A stretch of DNA of 64,000 bases from Thelephora terrestris (GCA_015956445.1 WIUZ02000004.1:310001-374000); one strand, 5' to 3'; counted from the stretch's first letter, positions 23,095-34,951 are shown. Program-made: numbers and translations. Notes: generated from the sequence alone by a model not told the origin.

Positions 23095-25613
23095 ATGGGT
23101 ATCTCCGGACTTCTCCCCCTCCTTAAGCCAATCCACAAGAACAAACACCTGTCAGAGTTCTCCGGCAAGACGATCGCTGTTGACGCATATGGTTGGTTGC
23201 ACAGAGGCGTATATGCGTGTGCTCCGGAAGTGGCCACCGGGAAGAAGACAACGAAGTACGTATTGCCCCTTCCCCTGCCTTGAATCCCGACAGACGGCCG
23301 AGGTGACGTTCGATAAATAGATATGTTGAATACTCAATGGGCCGTGTTCGGCTACTACGGCACCACAAGATCGTACCCTACATCGTTTTCGACGGAGGTC
23401 CCCTGCCAGCGAAGAAAGGAACCGAGTCTGAGCGGAAGAAGAGTAGAGACGAGAACCTTGCACTGGCGAACAAGTTTGCCGCACAAGGGAAACATGCACA
23501 AGCTAGAGAGTACTACGTCAAATGCGTAGACGTGACTACGGAGATGGCGTATCAGTTCATCAAGGTCACTTTCAATGCTGGTCCGTTTATCCGTCCTAAC
23601 CCGTTTTCGGCAGGCGTTGCGTGCGGATGGCATACAGTACGTTGTAGCCCCATACGAGGCAGATTCCCAACTTGCGTATCTCGAACGCGTCGGCATAGTC
23701 GATGCGATTCTCACCGAGGACTCGGACCTCTTGGTTTTCGGTTGCCAAAATGTTCTGTTTAAGCTGGACCCTGCTACCGCTACTGTCACCTCGATCTCAC
23801 GTTCGGACTTTGGATCGGTGACCGCCGCGGAAGGAGGTATCTCTCTGGTCGGTTGGTCGGATGTGCAATTTCGCGCTATGGCTATCTTGAGCGGTTGCGA
23901 TTATCTACCGAGCATCCCGGGCATAGGATTGAAGACTGCGTGGTCGCTGTTGCGCAAGTACAAGACCGTGGAGAAGGTGATACGAGCGATCATGCTGGAC
24001 GGGAAGAAGGAAGTTCCACCGGATTACTTGAGCTCGTTCAGACTGGTCGAAAAGGTGTTCTTGCATCAGCGTGTTTACGATCCAAGGACCGAACGATTGG
24101 TACACCTAGTTGACCTTCCATACGGGGAAGAGCTGGACGGAGAAGCGAGGGAGTCCGTCGGAAGGTAAGCCCCCCTTCCGTCATCTGTTCACCCGAGGGA
24201 TGTCCGTGTATTGTTCTCGCTCATCTGGATACCTCGCGGGCCGTTTATATTAAAGGGAACTGGAACCATCTCTGGCCAAACGGGTGGCGATCGGGGAAAT
24301 TTGTCCGATATCTTTCCTTCCTATCGTTGACATCAATCCTGCATACGTTCCACGGACGCTGAGGCCACTGCCCTTGCTATTGAATGGCGGCACCCCTGTG
24401 ACGTCGGAAAAGTCCACGATGAAACATGTGGCGCCAAAAACTACATTGCATAATTTCTTCCGTGAGTGTATTGTAGCATTAGATAACGTCCGCTGACTGC
24501 ATGGTTTCATTTATTCAGAGCCTAAGCCAAAGGTACCAACGCCGGGACCTTCCAGCGCCCGAGAGGCCCAGCCATGGTCGAAGAAACCGATGACTAGCGC
24601 CGGACAGGCAAGCGGGAAGCGTACCCTATCAGATGTGCTGGAGATGGATGCCAACGTCAAGAAGAGAAGGAAGCCGAACGAGAACAACACGCCCCGGGAA
24701 GAGGCAAAGGTTGTCACGAGCAAGTTTTTCCCCGGACCCCGAAAAACTTCACGTACGGATGGCGAGAGTCTGGGCGGTTCATCGAGCACCACGCCGGAGA
24801 TGGTCAAGCGGAGCGGAGTCGTGGAAATGATCGATCTGACGTTGGACGGGGACGAGCCGGAATGCGAAGACATCGTGCAAGAGGATGGATATATTTCTCC
24901 GACACGTTCCTCGTATAGATTTGAAACGCCCGAGGTATCAACGCCCCATCGCCATTCAAGGATGTCAAAATCAGCTGTTGGACAGGATGACGACGATTTT
25001 GATGCAGAGTTGCTATCTAGCCCGGTCGAAGGACGTCATGACAGCACGACTTCGAAACGAAAGCATGAGGTCGATCTAGACCACGAGTATTCTGGATGGA
25101 CTATTAAAGGGGACGATATCGATTCTGGGGATGATGGCCCAGATTTGCGCAGAAGATTCCATGATTTGGACGAGTTGCCGAGCGATATCGATTGCCCAGG
25201 CCCCGAGAGTTCTTTTGCAAGCACTGCGACGACGTCATCCACAGGACCAATTACACCCAATCATTCGACTAGTGTTGATGATGCGGAAGATTTTTTGGAC
25301 GAAATAGAAGACGATGAGACGGGAAGAGCGAGAATTGGAACGATCTCAGACGGGTGGGTGAAACGGTGGTCGTTCGGAGGGTTTGAGATTAAAAAGGTGA
25401 GTGATACACGTCGGAGCGAGAGGAGGAGGGCAAAAGATCGAATGCTGACGATGACATGGGTGGTTTGGCGGATAGGCACCGATTAGGCGCACAGAGACGA
25501 CTGTGACAGGCGAGAATGGACGCCGGCCGAGTTATCAGAAACGATCTGAAGCTAAAGTCGACAAGCGATCCAGTGCGATTAAACCGATACCGAAGAGATT
25601 AGGGAAGAAATAG
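23095..25613 (+). CDS. EXO1: Exonuclease 1 (5'-3' flap/dsDNA exonuclease)
   Basis: Rad2/XPG-family nuclease acting in mismatch repair, DNA-end resection and telomere processing in the nucleus. The N-terminal XPG domain starts MGISGLLPLLKPIHKN, with the first metal Asp in VDAYGWLHRG and the second in VFDGGPLP. The internal XPG domain has YEADSQLAYL and TEDSDLLVFG, and a further Asp in SGCDYLPSIPGIG within the helix-hairpin-helix. All expected catalytic acidic residues are present. About five introns join the exons. The C-terminal half is disordered and acidic. It contains a PCNA-binding-like box (KTTLHNFF, about 24450-24473) and a SUMO-interacting-like motif (MIDLTLDGDE, near 24827-24860). The last exon (after 25476) is basic and ends KRLGKK. 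Confidence 0.95.
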
Positions 25614-26556
25614 AAGGCACGCCCCGCGAATTCATTTGGCGGTGGAGATGATATCTGTGATGATGATGGACAGAGCCAGGAGGGGCGTGGCCCAACACTC
25701 GTGGAGGGAAGGAGGATATTGAGATAATGATGCGAGCAGCTGGCTGCGTCTAGAACGGGGTTCTGTTGGGTTCCCACCCTGGCGCGCGGTTTTTTCATTT
25801 CAAGCAAGCGGTAATACTAAAAGGCCCGGGTCATGAGAGCACAAGGAAGATTTTAAAGATCAGAGACCATCAGCTGGCACCATCGTTTAGTAGGCGGTCG
25901 AACGGTTTGCAAAGAGGACACTTGGATTACGTCTTTCGCCGGACGGAAAGGAATGTACACGGATGCGCGCGGACTTGCAAAAGTTGCCTGATCGAGAGAC
26001 GGACGTGGGGTTTTCGAAAGGGTCAGGCAACGTTGGAGGGCGACATTCAAAAAAAAAGAGGGAGCAAGATGGAGGATGAATCGATGACGAGAGGGGCGAT
26101 AAGCTTTTCCCCCTTCTTTTCACTTCTTCTCTCGCTATTTGTCCTCGACGAGATGAAGCAACGAGGAGGAGAGAGAGACAATCATTGATCTCATCGGGGC
26201 TTTTTTTTTCACTCTCTCTCTCTCTTACTCTCGCTCACGTCACCTTGTCCTCTTTGTGGCACAATGCGTGAGTTGATCCGATTCAAGAGCGCATTTGCAA
26301 CGGGGCGGATGAAATCACAAGATTCTTGCCCTCTCACTCGCATAGTTTATCGATAAGTGCAGGATGCGATGAGGTGTTGAACGGGAGCCCGACCGCAACC
26401 CAAATGTTAGCCGTCTATTGTCGATCCGTTTCGTTTATTTAACCCAGCCTGCTTTTGTAGATTCTCTTCCCCAGTCCTCCGTCGTCCCACTCCCCCTTCA
26501 TCCCTCTCCTCCCACCCATCTACGACCACTTCTCCCCCTTCCCACTATAGGAACCG
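25614..26556. other. Intergenic region with a CT microsatellite
   Basis: About 940 bases between EXO1 and the zinc-finger gene. A T tract and (CT)n run lie at about 26201-26226, and the 100 bases before the next start are pyrimidine-rich, as is common in fungal promoters. Open frames here (25766-26188) are unsupported. Confidence 0.55.
26201..26235. repeat. Poly-T plus CT microsatellite
   Basis: A run of nine T followed by CT dinucleotide repeats and further CTC-rich sequence, about 320 bases upstream of the zinc-finger start codon. Confidence 0.8.
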
Positions 26557-27980
26557 ATGGATAAATATTACGCCTCCCAGCCCTTTGGTAGCCCAGCCTC
26601 ACTGGCTGATGAACTTGCGCATGACCCTGGGAACTCTTCTCATTGGTCTGTTCCCCATTCTGGCTATACCCTCCCTGGCGCCGTCGACGCCGCCGTGTTC
26701 CAGTCCCCCCAGCTGGCGTACCCAGAGTCCTCCCAGAGGACGATCGTCCCTCCAAACGCGTACAACTTGTTCTATGATCAGGTTCGCGCCAGCCAACAAC
26801 TCTCTGCGCAACAACAGCTTCCTCGCGAAACCTATGAGCTGGGACAGAGCTACTACCCGTACCCTTACGACTATTCTGCCCTCCAGTCCTTTACCGGGAC
26901 CGGCCCCTACGAAAGCGCGGACGCCCGAGATGATGGTAAGTGATTTCCGCAACCCTCGCTCCAGCGCGCGCAGAGTAACATCATACTTCCCGACTTAGAT
27001 TCGCAGAGCACACACTCGCCGCCGAGCCAACAGGCGAGCATGCCGTCTGGCTATGTCACCTCTCACTGTACCCATACTTCGGTCGGGAGCGACGATCTCT
27101 GCCCTGATTCCCTGTTCCTCGATTCTCGGCGAGAGTGTCAGCCCGGGTCCTCATCTGATTCCACCAAAGACGGTTCCGACGATGGTGAGGAATCCGTTTG
27201 TATTGAAAGGGAACAGAGAGGAGACTAAATGCGTTTGACCGAAAAACCAGATGCGTACTCGGCCCAGCGTACTCCATCTCCGGTACCGAGGACCACCGGT
27301 GGGCAAAAACGCGGTGGCCGTATCACATTGAAGAAGACGAATCCGTCAAGCAAGCGGTCCAAAATGCACCAGTGCACGGTTTGCGAAAAGTGGTTCCCAC
27401 GCCCCAGCGGCCTAGCGACACATATGAATAGCCATTCTGGGATGAAACGTAAGGATGACCACATTGTTCATTATCTGTGCTTTGGCTAACGAAAAAAAAA
27501 CGATAGCTTATCGCTGCCCGGTCGAGTCATGCAACAAATCTTTCGCCGTCAGATCCAACGCGAAGCGACACCTCCGAACGCACGGAATCAATCCAGCCAC
27601 AGAGACGACGAACAAGGCTTTGGAGTACACTGTTGGATTCGAGACGCCGATGGTTTCCGACGTGCGACCGGCGAACCAAGTACCGGTGATGCTCAAATGG
27701 GTTCCGCAGAGTCTGACATCACGGACGACGATTGGGTGGAACGACAAATCGAGCGACTCGGGAAGCGACGGGGAGGACGGTTTCCAGGCGCTGTCTGTGC
27801 CACTATCTCCAGCATCCTCCATGGCTTGGGAATGTGGATATTCCAGTTCGGAATCCTACGAGGGGGGTGACAGCCACCCGTATCACCCGCGTCACGTAAG
27901 AGTTCATTTAGATGTCACGGTTACAAGGGTTGCTAACATCCAACTAGTGGAGGGGACTACCAGGACCGGCTCGTCGATGA
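26557..27980 (+). CDS. C2H2 zinc-finger protein (two fingers), putative transcription factor
   Basis: Nuclear DNA-binding protein. The N-terminal half is low-complexity, rich in Ser, Tyr and Gln. Two adjacent C2H2 fingers sit in the middle: CTVCEKWFPRPSGLATHMNSH (shown across the first finger) and CPVESCNKSFAVRSNAKRH with a final H in RTH. Spacings are C-X2-C-X12-H-X3-H and C-X4-C-X12-H-X3-H. An SKRSK basic patch precedes them. After the fingers there is a Ser-rich tail with SSDSGSDGEDG, and the last exon adds WRGLPGPARR before the TGA at 27978-27980. Four introns fit; one lies between the two fingers. The target genes are unknown and the neighbours give no hint. Confidence 0.88.
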
Positions 27981-28138
27981 AAGGATGATGAACGTCGCGC
28001 ATCTATCTATATCTCTCTCTTGTCTTGATATCATCTATCTGGGTCTTCTTCTTTGCTTCCACTATTTTCTTTTCTCTTGCATCACATCGTGTACTCTTGG
28101 CAGTACTCACTCAGTAAATACATATCTCTTTCTTGCCA

Positions 28139-28686
28139 TCAGCCTCGATCGTATAACGCATGATTGACCAATGTGATGGGTATGTCGTACATCTCCGTCG
28201 CAGCGCCCTCGTCCGTGAAATCAAACGTGGCTGGATCGAGGAGGCGACCTTTGGCATCTAGCCGGTCGATTAAATGAACAGGGGAGGGCTAGGGGGGGAT
28301 TTGGGCATACCGGTGATGGTGGAGATATCCGAGAGAGCGGGGGTTCCGAATAGGGCCAAGGCAAAATACGTGAAGTAGGTCAGCAGCACGAGGACGATGG
28401 AGTAGGCCGGGAAGAGCAATGCCCATTCTCTATGTCGTATCGCATCGATCTTAGATAGAAACCCGTAAAGAACAGTCAGACGGAAGTACCGATTGGGATA
28501 CCAGGTGACTCCGCTCCATACGATCCATTCGTCTGGCAGCAGACCCCAGAGAATGAAGAGGGTGAAGAGCAGATACGTCGAGGACCAGGCCACGAATCCG
28601 TAAAATTCCGGTGCCCTCGACCTGTATTCCTCCGGTTGTGGAGGGAACGTGGCCAACGGAGCTGTTGGTGAGGTCGGCTCCTTCAT
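28139..28686 (-). CDS. GPI19: PIG-P / GPI19 subunit of GPI-GlcNAc transferase
   Basis: Small ER membrane subunit of the complex that makes GlcNAc-PI, the first step of GPI-anchor synthesis. The motif FYGFVAWSSTYLLFTLFILW opens the PIG-P domain, followed by LPDEWIVWSGVTWYPNR, then after an intron EWALLFPAYSIVLVLLTYF and LSDISTIT. A second intron leads to a soluble tail ending ITLVNHALYDRG, typical of the fungal family. Two transmembrane helices are evident. It is divergent from the cyclo-ligase gene, with 132 bp between start codons, so a shared promoter is likely. Confidence 0.93.
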
Positions 28687-28818
28687 TCCGGCGAAGGAAT
28701 AACGTGAAGAGAGGAGGCAAGAAGAAAAGGGCGCCCGCGCCGTCGGCTCCTGTGGCTTTGCCGAAATGACAGATTCCCAGATCAATTCTCCGACATTCTT
28801 TTCTCGATCCCCTTTCCC

Positions 28819-29836
28819 ATGGCCACTGCCACAATCCAAGGTCAAAAACGCGCCCTACGAAAACTCGTGTCCGCCAGCCTGAAATCCCTCTCTCAGTCTC
28901 AAATTCAACACCAATGTGCGCAACGCCTTTGGGAAGGACGAAGCGAATAAATAAATGATTGTTATTTTCTCCCTTTTCCAATACGAACAGCAAAGATCGT
29001 CACGGATGCGGTCGTTAATTCGGCCGTGTTTCAGACGAGTAAACACATCAGCTGCTATTTGAGCATGCCCAACGGTGAACTCGACACGGCTCCATTAGTT
29101 GCCGCCATCCTCGCCGCAGGTACGTTCGCTCGTTCCTCTCTCTCCGCAACAAGGAAACGAACGAAAGGCTGCTTGGTTCCAGGAAAGGTCCTTTACGTCC
29201 CAAGGTTGGACACCTCGGATTCTTCCCATCCAAGGATGGATATGCTCCGTGTGTATGACCAGCCAGATCTCGATTCATTTCCGTCTGGGCTTTGGGGAAT
29301 CCGTGAGCCATCGTACGAACGGGAGGGCAGACGACGGTCAAACGGTAATCCTCCATCCACCTCACTCGTGTTCGTGTCCCCGGACCTCTTGACGTCTCTA
29401 CCCCAGCCCTCGACGCCGATCAACAGCTGGATCTCATACTCGTGCCAGGTGAGCACCTCCTAAGCGCGGAAGGCACGAGTCCCAGTACCCAAGAACTGAT
29501 CTTCTCCATCTCAGGCGTCGCCTTTGACACGTCAATGGGCCGGCTAGGTCACGGCAAGGGGTATTACGATTCCTTCATCACTGAATATATCGCAAAGACG
29601 GCCCGGTCTCGGCCTTTCCTGGGTTAGGCGTCCTCCACCAAACCACATTCCTCTAACCAAAGCCGTTGTCTGATCACGCCTTCCCTTTCTTCGTAGTCGC
29701 CCTCGCCCTTCGCGAGCAGGTCCTCCAAGCAGACCAGGTACCGATGATAGCCGGGAAAGACTGGAGTATGGATTGCGTAGTCCATCCTGATGGAGTGTTG
29801 GACCCCAATAAATTACTCGACGGTGCCACGCATTAA
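28819..29836 (+). CDS. FAU1: 5-formyltetrahydrofolate cyclo-ligase (methenyl-THF synthetase)
   Basis: Converts 5-formyl-THF plus ATP to 5,10-methenyl-THF in one-carbon metabolism. Exon 1 begins MATATIQGQKRALRKLV. A first intron (donor gtgcgc, acceptor aacag) bridges SQSQIQHQS to KIVTDAVVNSAVFQTSK. Later exons carry ISCYLSMPNGELDT, KVLYVPRL, MDMLRV, LWGIREP, LDLILVPGVAFD, GRLGHGKGYYDSFI and ALALREQVLQ, in the family order. The GRLGHGKGYYD signature is complete. The 3' end meets the convergent RAD51-like gene within about 40 bases or overlaps it. Confidence 0.92.
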
Positions 29837-29876
29837 AGGCGGTGGCAGAAGGCCCGAGAGTCGCTTTCCATCAGAA

Positions 29877-31267
29877 TCACATCGATTGCATGTTTCCATC
29901 CACCTCCATTTGAAAAATCGCATTCAGTCCCTCCAATAAACGCACAATGAACAGCCCGACCGCTCACCAGTTTGAACCGTTCTTCTCGCGCTACTTCTTG
30001 CCCCCCGTGAGTCACAGGAGAGCTCAACAGTCGCACAACCCTAGCCCAGCGTCAGCGCACCTTCGATGATTAATGAAACAGTAGTAAGGGACTTGCCCTG
30101 TAGTTCGCGACCGTGGCGTTATCATCACCCGGTACGCTCTGGACTGCGGTAGGTAAGAAGAACCTAGGTCGTAGATCAGAAACTGCGTGCTCAGCAGCCC
30201 GACCATGTACATCCGATTTACCTAATGACGGCGTCATGATTGCTCGCGCGCCGTCGTCGAAGCTTCCCGCTGAGCCGTCCGCCCTGACCATCTTTGTCGA
30301 TAGCTGTGACGTTAGGACTATGGTCAGATTCCGAGACACACACGCGACAGTGAAGATCCGTTTCGAGCACTCTAGCAACGTGTTGCGCCATGAAATTACG
30401 TTCACTGTCGCGGGCGGTAGCTGGAAGAAAGAGGAAAATGAAGGTAATACAAGTAGGGTGACCTATCGTCCAACGTCTCGTCATCCGAACAGAACTCTGG
30501 CAAACATAATTAAACGCGTTCCCAAATACCTTTGGATTCTCTTGCAGGTAAGACGGCAGCGTGTGCAAGAATGACATTAACTCGGCCACTTGCGATATTC
30601 CCATGAGATGTACGTGTCTCGAATAATCTGTTGGAACGGACGAAGAAGCTGTCCGGATGGCGGTGTCACAGTGTGCCCCGGTTTGAGAAAACGGATGGAA
30701 AGTTGCCTCACATCGTAGCTTCTCATCGATAACGCCCGGGGCGATCGTGTTCTGGGGGTCTCACATGCGCCGATAAGCACAGGCGGTATGCAAACAGGGG
30801 AAACGCTTGGTAGATACCGATTATCAGCACATGCTCTCTGTTTTCAATGAAATCTCTGATGATCTCGAGAACCGGTGCGGTCTTGGGCGTCCCTGGTGGG
30901 CCTAGCAGCTCGAGAACGTGTCCGCGCCTCAATCCCCCGCCCAGGAGATCGTCAATCGGCGGACAACAGCGGAAGACGTCATCAGCGGAATCCAACAACG
31001 AGGCTGCGGATTGAGTCGCCGGAAGTCTGGGACCAACAGATAGGATCTGTTGAGACGACTGCACGGATATGCCTAGCTCTGTATTTCATGGGAAGATATT
31101 AACCCCATCAGAAACGTGTGGGCCCGTAGCGGGAGATCGGATTTACCTCTGGCCAGGTTCTCCGGTGTGGACGACGCCAACTCGACCGTGGTCTCGTATC
31201 CCGCCTGTGACAAGGCGAAGAGAGTTGACCTTGGTAGCGCGAGGGTAGAGATTGGTTTGGATGTCAT
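29877..31267 (-). CDS. RAD51-family recombinase paralogue (RAD51C/RAD57-like)
   Basis: Nuclear RecA/RAD51-type ATPase that probably assists homologous recombination. The start ATG is at 31267 (the frame opens one codon earlier with GTG). An N-terminal helix-hairpin-helix-like part (ALSQAGYETTVELAS) precedes the ATPase core: DDLLGGGLRRGHVLELLGPPG, then the Walker A position reading GPPGTPKT, VLIIDPQNTI, VHLMGISQVAELMSFL, a Walker-B-like exon containing the ACVSRNLTIVLTSQLSTKM motif, GARAIMTPSLG and RLLSSPVTHGG. Walker A has Pro instead of the invariant Gly before Lys, noted in findings. The intron at 30041-30096 has a GC donor. The C-terminal exon is uncertain: splicing to the acceptor near 29901 gives KLVDGNMQSM and a stop at 29877; reading through reaches a stop at 29833. 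Confidence 0.82.
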
Positions 31268-31481
31268 CACGCTGTTCCGTTCGCAGCCGGCAGGGAGTGT
31301 GATGGATCGAGAGCAGAGGTTGGTTGTGGTATAAAAACTCGATTCGTTGGTTCGGCTTGGTTTCTCATCCTCTGACCGGTACCGTCAGGTGGATACGCAG
31401 CTGGCCCGTCGCACGCTTTCCCCTTCTCTCTCTCCCTCTCTTGCTTCTCCATCTCTAGCTGATCCAGTCTCTCTCTTCACG

Positions 31482-33160
31482 ATGAATCGTGAAGTTCCCA
31501 CAGTGCCCCAAAACAATCCAGTCTTCAGGTTCAACCGCGAAACCTACTCCATCAAGATAGAAAACCTCGCTGAGCAAGGCAAAGTTCCTTCAACACCCAT
31601 CTCGTCATTTCGCTGGAGTCTAATGTTCGACCTCAGCGACCCGTCAAAACATTCTTGACCTGTTTCAGAACATGATCGGTGAGAGAATGCTGCTTTCATC
31701 TCAGCGAACCTCGAATCTCTTAGGCTCTTTAACAGGTGAAGTCCTCAAGTGCGATGAACATGCCGAAACGGGCAGACCTCGTTATATAGAGCTCACTTTC
31801 TCTTCGAGAGATGCGTTCATGTGCGTGTCAGTTATCGTCTGTCTACCTGCCCATCGTTGACATCGTCCGTTCAGGAAAGCCTTGTGCATGTCCGGCTACA
31901 CCGTGGCTGGAGTGCCCATGTAAGTCTTCAAACAATTCCGTGTCCCTTCTATCGGTTTGAACGTCAAGAAAGAACTGTCACACCGTCGTCCGTCCCGGCC
32001 AATCACCGCCTCACCGGGAACAGGCAGCCCGACGGACGGCGCAACCTCTACGTCCTAGGCTTGCCCTTTGACCTGGTCAAGTACGTTTTCTGTAGCATGA
32101 TGGTAGTGTCCGAGGCTTACGAGGTGACTAGGGCTGAGCTTGTGGAGATTTTCTCCAGGTACGGTACAGTGTTACATGCCGTCATCCTTGCTACCAGCGA
32201 CAATGCCTCGCGCCGGCGCGGCTTCATCGTGATGTCCACCCATGCAGAGGCTCGCTCGGCTCTTCACTCGCTCTCGCGCACAGAAATCAAGTGTGTATCG
32301 CCTGCAGTTGCGCGGTAACATCTGTTTATCCCACCTTTTGCAGAGGTCATACCATCGACGTCTCTTGGGCTGTGGTTCAGAGGTCGCAAGGTCAACTGGT
32401 CACCCCAAATCGTTGTCTAGTAATTGCTGATCTGGACATCGTAGGTTTCTTGGATGGAGGAGATCGCAGCGTCGCGCTTCCACCGTCCATGCCTCCTTCC
32501 CCCGTCGAACAGGAAAACCCTACGGAGGCTGCTCCAGCTGTGAACTCGCCAAAGGAGACCCAGTCTTTTCTTGTTTCCATCGCGGTAACTTCCACTCTGT
32601 TGATTAAGAACTTGCCCATGCTGCTCTTCTCTCAGCCTTCGGAACTTGAGCCGCTCTTGTTGCCCTTTGGACAGATAAAAAAACTGGAGATTCTTGAAAC
32701 TTCTGGTCCTGATGCCACCACCGGATTCATCACCGTCGCCGTGGAGTTCGCAACTACTGACAGTGCCTACGAGGCAAAGATGACCCTTGATGGCCAGGTC
32801 TATGTCAACAACATCCTCAAGATCGAGTTTATCCAACTGGTGCCTTCTACCTATGACCCTCTGGCTCTCCAAGTTGCTCAATTCCCTTTGGGGGATGGTA
32901 GATCCCCCCTCCAGGCTCCACGTCGTCCACCGCTGAATTCCCGGTATAGCTACAATTCCAGATCTGCCGGAATGAACACACCTACCACCGGGTTGTCTTC
33001 AGCGGGTGCGGGCGCTTGGGGTCCCGTCTATTCCTCTGCGCCGGCCACGCCCTATCCGTTCTCCGGGTCCGGAACCTCTCCCTATTTTGCCTCCAATACT
33101 CCCTTGTTTGACGGAAGACTTGACACTGCTCGTCCTCTCACTCGTTTCTCGGAACTTTAA
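31482..33160 (+). CDS. RNA-binding protein with three RRM domains
   Basis: Predicted mRNA-binding protein. RRM-like 1 covers YSIKIENLAEQGK and, after introns, NMIGSLTGEVLKCDEH, RYIELTFSSRDAFM and KALCMSGYTVAGVPM. RRM2 has RNLYVLGLPFDLVK, ELVEIFSRYGTVLHAVILA, RRRGFIVMSTHAEAR and GHTIDVSWAVVQRSQ. RRM3 has STLLIKNLPMLLFS, LLLPFGQIKKLEIL and FITVAVEFATTDSAYEAKM. The RNP1/RNP2 positions are recognisable in RRM2 and RRM3. A Ser/Pro/Gly/Tyr-rich tail follows. About seven introns fit. It is divergent from the RAD51 paralogue with 214 bp between starts. I cannot assign a specific orthologue. Confidence 0.87.
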
Positions 33161-33683
33161 GAAACTTCAAGGTTCTTTTTGTACTGCAACCAGATGCGCT
33201 TGTTTTACCTCGGATTCATCAATAGCACACACCCCTTAGCGCTCTCCGTCATCCGGCGTCACCTCACCTCTCTCACCTCCTCCTGATTCGTCTCTCTCGC
33301 CTGAAAAAACCAGAAAGCGGCTTATTCTACCAAACCTCGCATAAGTTGGTCATTACTCTCTAGCCACTGGTTATATTCTGATGCGCATATCCAGTGATAT
33401 CCCCCAGTTTCGCAACCCGTTCTCGCATCGTTCGCAGGGTGCTTTGGCCTGGACCCATTACTCAACTTTCTGCTCTGCATGTTCCGTCTGGGGCACTCCT
33501 TTGTATGGACTGTTATGATAGCAAATCGAAATGATGTTTCTGTTGCTCCCCTGCGTTGTCTACAAGACCGGTTCGAGCCAATTACTAAAGTTGTGATGAC
33601 TAATATACACTACGTCGAAAATCGTGTGGGTGGGGTTGTACATAGATGATATATGGTACACTTGAAGTTGTGGCCGAAAACTG
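33161..33683. other. Convergent intergenic region
   Basis: About 520 bases between the convergent RRM and DUF7918 genes, likely both 3' UTRs. I see no gene or repeat. Confidence 0.5.
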
Positions 33684-34951
33684 TCATTGAGTGAGGTCGA
33701 TGACCTCTGGGGCGGGGCGAATGACAGGTTTGATGTCCTCCCGCCCAACCTTCTCAGTTTCACGCAGTCGGCGCTGGAGGTCTGTGACTTGTTTCTGAAG
33801 GCATCAAGGAAGTCAGAGGTTAGACGCTGATGACTCGAGGCAACAATCTGAATGCTAACCCGGAGTCGTGTCACCTCGTCTCGTTTAATCGCTTTTTTGC
33901 ATTGTCGAACGATGGATGGTTCTTTCGTTATCGAGCGCCTCTTCGCCCTCCTCTCACCCTTCTTCGTGTCATTTTTGGAGGGCGATGGGCGGTCGTACGT
34001 GTTCGTCGTCACAGACGGTCGACGTTTGGGAATTATGCCTTGGGCCTGGAGCATGCCTGAGCGAACGTGAAGAGATAAAGTTAGACTTTCATCAAGGAGC
34101 CAAAAGAAGGGATGCTGTAATATGTAGACGTGCCTTTGGATGCGTATCGAAATACAAAAGTGGCTACGGGGGATCTTCCGAGGAGCTCGACGCCGTGAGC
34201 ACGGGGCCGAGTTTTCTGTGTCCGCTGGGCACCTAGACTGGTGTGGTGCGGAATGGCGAAGAGTCAGCTGCGGGATCCGGCGGTGACGGGAGCTCTAACC
34301 TTGTACAGTGCGAAGCTGCCTTCTTAGATTTTTCACAAACAGCGGGAAGTTCTGAAGGACACGTTCGGAGTTTGTCAATGTATGGTAAAATTGACCAAGG
34401 TTTTGCGCGATGGGCTTTGACGATGATTGTGCCCAGATGGGAAAGGTCCGCGGAGGTTTTTGTTGAGAGGCCGCCCTCTTCCTCTGTAACACCGTCAGTC
34501 TCTGAGGGCGTAAAACACTCATTGGTAGAAAATAGAGCGTACCAGTCAGCTGTATTCTTGAGAAAGTGAAAGGCCGAAGTGTTGTGGCTCCAGTGCTGAC
34601 ACCGACGACGGACCCAGACCGATGTGAAGGCTTTCCGAGAGACCGCTTCATGCCTCGTCCGTCCATGTAACAGTCGAAAACCCTGTGGACGTTGTGTAGA
34701 GGTAACCCAGGCTGAACCCTCCATCGAATCTCAAAGGTCTGAAACAGAATGTATAGTCAGCATTTCGCATCGCAGGGCACCCTGCCAGAGGCGATCGCTC
34801 GATCGAAGAGCATTGGGGAACTCGTGCGCACCTTGCCTGCTTCGCTTGGTATCCAGCAAGTGGCCGTGTCGCCTTCGTAGGTCACTTCGTATTCTTCTAG
34901 GGGTTGGTCGTTGCAGACGATTGTGACTTGGACGCCGTTGAGATCTGGCAT
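33684..34951 (-). CDS. DUF7918 domain protein with basic, coiled C-terminus
   Basis: Basidiomycete protein of unknown function. MPDLNGVQVTIVCNDQPLEEY and ATCWIPSEAGK open the DUF7918 fold. After an intron come TFEIRWRVQPG, VFDCYMDGRGMKRSL and TLRPFTFSRIQLT, then LGTIIVKAHRAK, VATFVFRYASK and MLQAQGIIP, where the domain ends. A long Lys/Arg-rich disordered part follows, and the last exon has a short helix (DLQRRLRETEKV) before the TGA at 33684-33686. Five introns fit; the one at 34057-34133 has a GC donor. Only this donor keeps the MLQAQGIIP frame open. The KKGERRAKRR cluster could serve as a nuclear localisation signal. Confidence 0.87.

Noticed and set aside
22642-23148. A 168-residue minus-strand frame overlapping the EXO1 start
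   Set aside because: No domain; antisense to EXO1 exon 1 and its promoter.
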